From Penicillus capitatus (lineage: Eukaryota > Chlorophyta), in NCBI GenBank assembly GCA_965649825.1, contig OZ287713.1:62001-126000 (forward strand): 64,000 nucleotides of DNA, written 5' to 3'. A program made the position numbers and the translations under genes. The notes below the pieces were generated by a model, which made no database searches, was not told where the DNA came from, and worked only from the letters and a program-made list of their open reading frames with translations. Within the stretch, counting starts at the first letter, position 1; every line of letters starts with the position of its first letter. Shown here piece after piece: positions 58,295 through 64,000 of this stretch.

Positions 58295-58855
58295 ATAGCA
58301 GCGTCCGAATTGTACCATCCTCTCCTCGATCTGGGCAGAGGACTCCCATTTTCCCCGTCTGCAAGATAAGGGTGCTCACTCAAAGTAACCGAGATGCACC
58401 TCAAAGCGGTTTTCGTCGCGGTCTCAGTCCGCCACACGGTTTCGTGTCAATTCTTCGTCTCTTGATTCTGTTTTCCTTTACGTTTTTGTCCGTGAGCTTT
58501 CGCTATTCCTCGATATCGGTCGACAAGAGAATTTCGTCAGACATCAATGTTCAAGGCTCCTCTTTTCCGCTTCAAGATCTATAAACACATGCACGGCCTG
58601 AGGAGATCTCTGTCAGTCGGCTGTCGGGCTGGTTGGTTGAGGAGTCTGTCTAGTTTCAGATGGTGTAGATGATAAGTCAGAACGGTGCATGAGCTGTCCA
58701 GCACTGATAGTCTCAATACTGGGTGGTGTCCGAGAATGTGGTTTTTGAACACCGAAAAAAAAAACACATAGACGACAATCTCTTTTCCGAGCTGTGGGTG
58801 CTGCAGTTGAAATTGTATTTCATTCGAGAACACCGACGACTCTGCTTCCCGCGTC
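58295..58855. other. intergenic
   Basis: No gene is seen. A run of eleven A residues occurs near 58755. Confidence 0.45.
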
Positions 58856-59696
58856 ATGCTCAGACGGGCCCTGCGTAGAGCAGTCGATGTCAGTGCCATC
58901 GCCGCCGCCAGTGGCAGACGGACGCTGTCGTCGTGGCGTCGAAGTGGAGGATACGTCGCCGGACCTTCCGGAGATGCGGTGCTCTATGGTCTGATCGGCG
59001 CCAACGCTGCCGTCTTTGCCGCGTGGCACGTCGTGGACACGTCGTTCATGCTGCGCCATTTCACGGTCTCGTTTCCGAATCTCGAAGGCGGCCGCGTTCA
59101 CACACTCGTCACCCACGCGTTCTCGCACATGAGCCTCCTGCACATGGGCACCAACCTCATCGCCCTGTACTTCTTCGGAGGGGCGCTGACGCAGATCATG
59201 ATCGGCAGAAAGGTCCGCAAAGGGCCCTCGTCTCCCGGAGGCTCCCCTGCCTGTGTAGTTGCTGAATCTGTACTTGATCGGCGGCGTCACGTCAGCGACA
59301 GCCGATCTGTTCTGGAAGGCCAGGCTGACCAAACAGAGCGCCGATGCGTGGAGCTCGAGAATACCTTTGCGCGATCTCTACCGTAGGCAGCAGCTGCGAG
59401 ACATGCCATCTCTGGGAGCCAGTGGCGCCGTCAATGCCGTCGTCTCACTCTTCTGCTGCACGTTCCCAAGGGAGATGATCTATCTGTACTTTGTCATTCC
59501 CATCCCTGCCTTCCTCCTCGGCGTCCTCTTTGTGCTGCACGACTTCTCCAGTCTCAAGACACAGGTCACCTCTCTGCAGAGGACGGTGCTCAGCTGATTC
59601 GCCGTTGCGTCGCAGGACAACGTGTCCCACGCCGGACACTTGGGCGGCGTGGCAGTGGGTCTACTCTACTTTCTACGCATGAGATACCGCTTGTAA
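58856..59696 (+). CDS. rhomboid intramembrane protease, mitochondrial type
   Basis: Exons 58856-59212, 59259-59564 and 59616-59696 join in phase 0 into 247 residues. A basic, Ser/Arg-rich leader (MLRRALRRAVDVSAIAAASG) suits mitochondrial import. The catalytic serine is in PSLGASGAVNAVV and the histidine in SHAGHLGGVAVG. The oxyanion-side segment is LVTHAFSHMSLLHMGTN. Seven or so hydrophobic segments are visible. Rhomboids of this type (PARL/Pcp1) cleave membrane proteins within the inner membrane. A plastid location is an alternative. Confidence 0.92.
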
Positions 59697-60113
59697 ACAT
59701 TAACCGCATTCGAGAGGGTAACAGTCTGTTCAGCATCATCTTAACAACGAGCCCATGTCCTTAGTGGTCGGAAATCCCAGCATTCTTGCAAAATTGAAAC
59801 GACTGTGTACAGCATAGCTGCGCGCAGACGTATAGGAGTGTTGGATCTTCCTCGCGGCCACACCAAACCACGTGTCCTGTAAGCGAGTACGAGTTCATGG
59901 AGAAAGTCAGAGTCGGCCATCCGGCAGTACTCGCCCAGCTTCCACGAAGAAGCACAATCAAATAGACAGATCTAGGCGACCGTAGGAAAGTCAGAGAAGA
60001 GAACGGGGTGGAGATACGTCGTCATTCATGTATCCCTAATAGAGTCAGTTAGATCAATGAAATGCACAACGAGTGAACGGCAGAGTGCTCTCCCTCGACT
60101 GCAGGGAGGCTGT
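59697..60113. other. intergenic
   Basis: The 3' flanks of two convergent genes. A minus-strand frame at 59761-59961 is open by chance and lacks support. Confidence 0.45.
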
Positions 60114-60516
60114 CTAAGCAAACGGTCCGCGGAAACGATGTAACTCATCAGACGTCAACGGTCCTGTAAACGAGAGCTGTGGCGGCTGCCTGAAGACAAG
60201 ATCACGTTTTCCGAGATGCGAAGCGGAGACGCGGCAGACGTACCTGGTCTTCTTTGCGCTGCGCGCTTCGGTGGAGTAACTTCTCGACGTCGAACCTTCT
60301 GTGCTTTTGCTGCGGACCTTGGATGTCGGCGCCTGTGGAAGCGATGCAGATGTTGCGCCCTTGGTGAGATTCTCTATTGATTGCACGAATGTCTTTTGCA
60401 CGTCTCTCTTGCGCAGCAGAGGTCCGAAGTACTAGGGATGTGGGATGTCAAGGCGATGGGGTGACGCGACGGAGGGGTACCTTAACGACCAGACGAACTT
60501 CTTGGGCAGTCGACAT
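60114..60516 (-). CDS. small basic protein of unknown function, 99 residues
   Basis: Exons 60516-60481, 60431-60244 and 60189-60114 join in frame. The first reads MSTAQEVRLVVK; the second starts YFGPLLRKRDVQKTFVQSI. A Ser/Thr/Lys-rich middle follows and the end is LTSDELHRFRGPFA. The second intron (60190-60243) has the strong donor CAG/gtacgt and acceptor cttcag. It is 54 nt long, a multiple of three, and contains no stop, so retention would add 18 residues without breaking the frame. I recognise no family. Confidence 0.55.
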
Positions 60517-60747
60517 CTTCGACAAACTTCTTCTGTGCCGCTCGAGGTTCGAAAAAATAAAAAACGAAAGATGCAGCGAACAAAGTATAAACACCCAACG
60601 ACGGAATCGCAACGAGGGAGTTGACGCCGTATTTATACGCGTGACACGTGTCAGAATGTCAACGCGTCGTGGCTCGGACGCGACGAGCTGTCACATCAGA
60701 GGACATCTTTGAGCGTGCCATGCACAACGGTGTAGGGAGATATAGTC

Positions 60748-61299
60748 CTAGAGGCAGCTCAAATCGGACAAGAAGGGATCTGGACGGAGGATGCACCATT
60801 TGCAAACTAGGCCATTCTTGTTGTATGGGTCTGATCTGGCATAGGCCTCTATCTCCTGCACAGAGGTGATCTTTGTGACACGGTTCGGCGTCAGCATTAC
60901 GTTACCTCAGTGGTCGCGTCTTTAAAAATCAGCATCCCATTTGTTGCACTCTCACCCATTGCCCCCGCAAGCACCAGCTTCCCTTCGGCTTCCTGCCATG
61001 CCAGCAGATCAGATGGAACTGCTGAAAGAGGGAAGCCGCCGACCTTGTCTGCAGCCTGTTTCAGATGCTCTTCGCGATAGGGGGTTCTCTTCTCGAGCAT
61101 GCCCTCGACGAATTCGTAATGCAGGACTCTTAGTACTTTGGCCCCTGGTGCGGTCTGCAGACACAGACGCGTTTTGGATTTGAAAGCGCGATTGCGGTGT
61201 GTCTGTGCTGACGGCGTGCATGGCCCTTGGAGGAATGCACTGGAGCCGTTTTGTGTTTAGCCGGAGAAAAGAACGGCTGAGGAAACGGACGGAGTGCAT
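60748..61299 (-). CDS. YCII/YciI-like domain protein, organelle-targeted
   Basis: Exons 61299-61213, 61154-60906 and 60855-60748 join in phase 0 into 147 residues through GT-AG introns of 58 and 50 nt. A basic N-terminal leader (MHSVRFLSRSFLRLNTKRLQ) indicates mitochondrial or plastid targeting. The rest is a compact YCII fold: LRVLHYEFVEGMLEKRTPYR, EEHLKQAADKVGG, LVLAGAMGESATNGMLIFK, IEAYARSDPYNKNGLV. Members of this ferredoxin-like family are small enzymes of mostly unknown reaction. The conserved histidine in REEHL is present. Confidence 0.87.
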
Positions 61300-61790
61300 T
61301 AGATGAAGGCTTCTGGAATCGCATAACGTATTGCCAGTGGGTACGGGAACCGCATCGATAGACGACCGGCAACTTTCTTGCCGCGTTGCTCTCCGTTAGC
61401 AATCTTCATCGAGTCCCGTCGTCTTACTCCACAGGGAGAAATCTATCTTTCAGTGGAATCTCTGCCAGCCTTCTGTAGAGGAAGGAGGATGTCGGAGAGA
61501 GGTCAAGGAAGTATGTTTTCGTTGATTGAGGTCGGGAGGAACAGTATGACTTTATAACAACATGTGTAGGGAGGACGGCATCAAGTGTCTGGCCATGGAC
61601 GCTTCACAGTCCGTTTGCTTCATTCCTAACCAGAAAGACTCCATCAGTCGTGTAGATGATCCGACGAGAAACGCATCGTAGATGCGCACCCAGACGCGAG
61701 GTAATGAGCAATTACTCGTTAGAGGAACGGCGATACTGTCCGCTAACGTGCGAATTGTCGATCGCCTTTTTCCCCTTCGCGGCAGCCAAA
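61300..61790. other. intergenic
   Basis: Between the divergent YCII and helicase genes. No coding frame is convincing. Confidence 0.4.
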
Positions 61791-64000
61791 ATGCAACGCA
61801 CGACAACGCCGGTCGATCAGTCGCTTTCGGCAAAAGGCACCGAAGCCGAAAAAGTGGTCAAGCCAGCGGAGAAGACGTCGATCCGGACGCTCGATACGAG
61901 CAATGTACCTTCTGGTCACACCGTTCGTTTCGTCGGAGGACACGCCATCGTCTTCCCCGGCGTGCCGTATTCCGTGCAGCTCCCTTACATGGAACGCGTG
62001 GTCCGAGCCCTTGACGGATCAGAGAACGCTCTACTGGAGGCCCCCACCGGTGTGGGAAAGACCCGCGCTCTGCTCTGCGCCTCTATGCAATGGCTCCTGG
62101 ACGAACAGAAAGCATACAGCGAGAGACTACAACAGCATTTGCTGTCATCCAGAGAAGCTGCTGCCGGCATACCCAATTCAGCACCCGCACCATCCGTGCC
62201 CGAAAAGACGGAGACTGAAAACGACGAAGGCGTGACGGAGTCAGCTGTTCAGGGGGACGCTAAGGCAGAAACGGAAGATATGGGTCGGTCTGCGACGATC
62301 TGTTCGGAATTGTGGTGATGTGCTGTCTTCAGATGCTTCTGTGTGTTCTGCGGCGCTGAGGGATAGCCTGTGGAGCTTTTCCTGTTCTTCTCCGAACAGA
62401 CACACTAAACGACTGTATTCGGCCATTCATTCCGATCAGCCGATCGCCGATCGCGGCCAAGATATGAAGATAGAAGATGATGGCGCGGATTCGGGGAACA
62501 TCTGCAGATCAGACAAGAAAATCAAATGCGAGGTTAAGTGTTGCACGAAAACAGGTGATCGACTGTCCTCCGCTATGTGGAATATGATGTGACAGCTGAT
62601 TGCAGAAGTGGACGACATCAAGCCATCGTCCTCTCCGGAAGGAGGCTTCCTCAAAGTACCATACGAGACGAAGTGCCGTTTGTTGAGGAAACTCTTTTGC
62701 AGCAAGAGACCGGCGATGTCAAGACAGAGCAGCAGAATCTCGGCGACATGAAGGCGGAAGCTGCGAAGGCCGAGATGACAGATGCAGAGAGTGTGCAGAT
62801 CTTACATCGCATCTGGGCCCATCTGGATGGCGATCAGGGGAGAACGGGACAGTCTTCTGTCGTCCGTGCCCCTCCGCGGTTGGAAGGGAGCCAAGATCAT
62901 CGCCCCGAGAAATCTATCTTCAGGCGTCCACGGATCTTCTATGCCACCCGAACGCACTCCCAGCTCACACAGGCGAGCATTGCCACCGCAGTTCCTTCCA
63001 TTTCTCATCGAGGGTGATCAGATTGTGGATGAACTCAAGAGAACGAGCTACCGTCCAAAGATGGCGATCTTGGTGCGTGGGACGACAGCGCGAAGCAGCG
63101 GGGTATACGCAGGAGTGTCTGTAGGGCGCCCGACGGCACTTTTGCATACACCCAAATGTCAAGAAAGAGAAAGATGTCGATGCTGCCTGCAACGCGTTGC
63201 GCAAAGGCAAGATAGGCGACGAGGACAAGATAGGCAGCTGCTGTGACTTCTTTGTCAACACTGTGCGGATGCGGACGGAACCTGATTGGCCAGTAAGGTC
63301 CAGCTGATAGGAGTCGACATCTCTCACTGCTGCGCCGGCGATGGCGTGCAGATTGAGGATATTGAAGACTTGAAGGCTGGATGCGAGAAAAGACGCCTGT
63401 GTCCGTACTACCTCTCTCGAATGCGTAAGGCCAGCGCTGACCTCATCCTCAGTCCTTACAACTATCTCATCTCGCCTTCGATACGAAAAACTCTGGAGAT
63501 TGAAGTCGGCGGCGCAGGGATCATATTGGATGAAGCACACAACATCGAAGACGTCAGCAGGTTTGGCCCCTTTCTGTGGCGAGAATCTATGAGATCGTGG
63601 ACGGACGGTCCTTCCGCAGAGACGCAGCCAGTTTTGAATCGGATTTGGAGAAGCTCCATCTTGCTCGAAAGTCTTTCGAGAGCAAAGGGGTATTCTACGA
63701 GGGCCACGACATCGCCAACTCTTGCGGCGTGCTGGAAGGAGCTCTGCAAGGCATCGTGACATTCCTCTGCGATTTTCTCCCCGGAGGCATAAACGCATTC
63801 TCCTGATACATTCATTCTGCCTCTCTCTTGTATTTAGGGAAAGAGGCGGCAGGCAAAGGTCGCAGTGGCTTCGAGTACGAGAAGATCTTCAGCGCTTCCG
63901 AGGTTGCTATCTCAAGAGTAGACGGATGCACAGAACGTCTGTGTTGCGAAGGCGATGGGTCGATTGGAGGATTGTGGATGGGGGACATCCGAGCTGCCGG
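61791..64000 (+). CDS. BRIP1: FANCJ/BRIP1-like iron-sulfur DNA helicase, 5' part
   Basis: This XPD-superfamily 5'-3' helicase acts in interstrand crosslink and G-quadruplex repair. The frame starts at ATG 61791 and runs off the right edge, so the C-terminal helicase half is missing only because of the window. Motif I is EAPTGVGKTRALLC and motif Ia is FYATRTHSQLTQ. The four iron-sulfur cysteines fall in HFCIHPNV, GSCCDFF and AGCEKRRLCPYY. Motif II is GIILDEAHNIEDVSRDAASF. An acidic insertion of about 250 residues between motifs I and Ia is typical of FANCJ rather than XPD or RTEL1. Two introns, at 62973-63021 and 63787-63837, begin with GC. The exon joins in the acidic insert near 62,660-62,690 are uncertain. 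Confidence 0.85.

Noticed and set aside
1-64000. CRISPR arrays, insertion sequences, prophage or operon structure
   Set aside because: The DNA is eukaryotic with spliceosomal introns; I saw no regularly spaced repeats, transposase genes or terminal inverted repeats.

Overview
The window is nuclear DNA of a photosynthetic, flagellated eukaryotic microbe, most probably a green alga. All identified genes are eukaryotic and most are split by short introns of about 43-76 nt. The green assignment rests on three products: a plastid ATP synthase gamma subunit that carries the two-cysteine redox loop of green plants, a homologue of the plant plastid transcription factor pTAC3/PAP1, and a plastid-type ADP/ATP carrier. 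A protein family otherwise typical of cyanobacteria and plastids supports this. Motile cilia are indicated by an outer-arm dynein intermediate chain (DNAI2) and by the centriole/cilium protein WDR90/POC16. The species cannot be named from the sequence. The exon joins given here come from reading-frame continuity and family similarity, not from transcripts.

Layout, 1-20 kb: an unidentified gene and an RRM protein at the left edge; SF3B1 (U2 snRNP); a type II DnaJ; an acidic protein of unknown role; the pTAC3-like plastid gene; an AIG1/FAR-17a membrane hydrolase divergent from peptide N-glycanase; a coiled-coil protein; the cyanobacterial-type protein; and an ASCH-domain protein.

20-38 kb: a small membrane protein, a CCCH zinc-finger protein divergent from VPS45, plastid AtpC, an atypical protein kinase, a MyTH4-FERM protein, a T1/BTB (KCTD-like) protein, the carrier divergent from a PRA1 protein, a complex I ESSS/NDUFB11 subunit, and two tandem ML-domain secreted proteins.

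38-64 kb: WDR90, the SWR1 subunit BCNT/Swc5, DNAI2, a decayed relative of the KCTD gene, a BUD20/ZNF593 zinc-finger protein, a complete homomeric acetyl-CoA carboxylase of about 2,295 residues, an unknown protein, a mitochondrial-type rhomboid protease, a 99-residue unknown, a YCII-domain protein, and the 5' part of a FANCJ/BRIP1-like helicase that runs off the end.

The genes do not form one pathway or operon. This is ordinary compact gene-dense chromosome with frequent head-to-head pairs about 70-100 bp apart. The most unusual signal is the number of GC-AG introns that homology forces. Other points worth following are the pTAC3 homologue, the intron-retaining degenerate KCTD copy, and the shortened WDR90. 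I found no evidence of a novel mobile or defence system.
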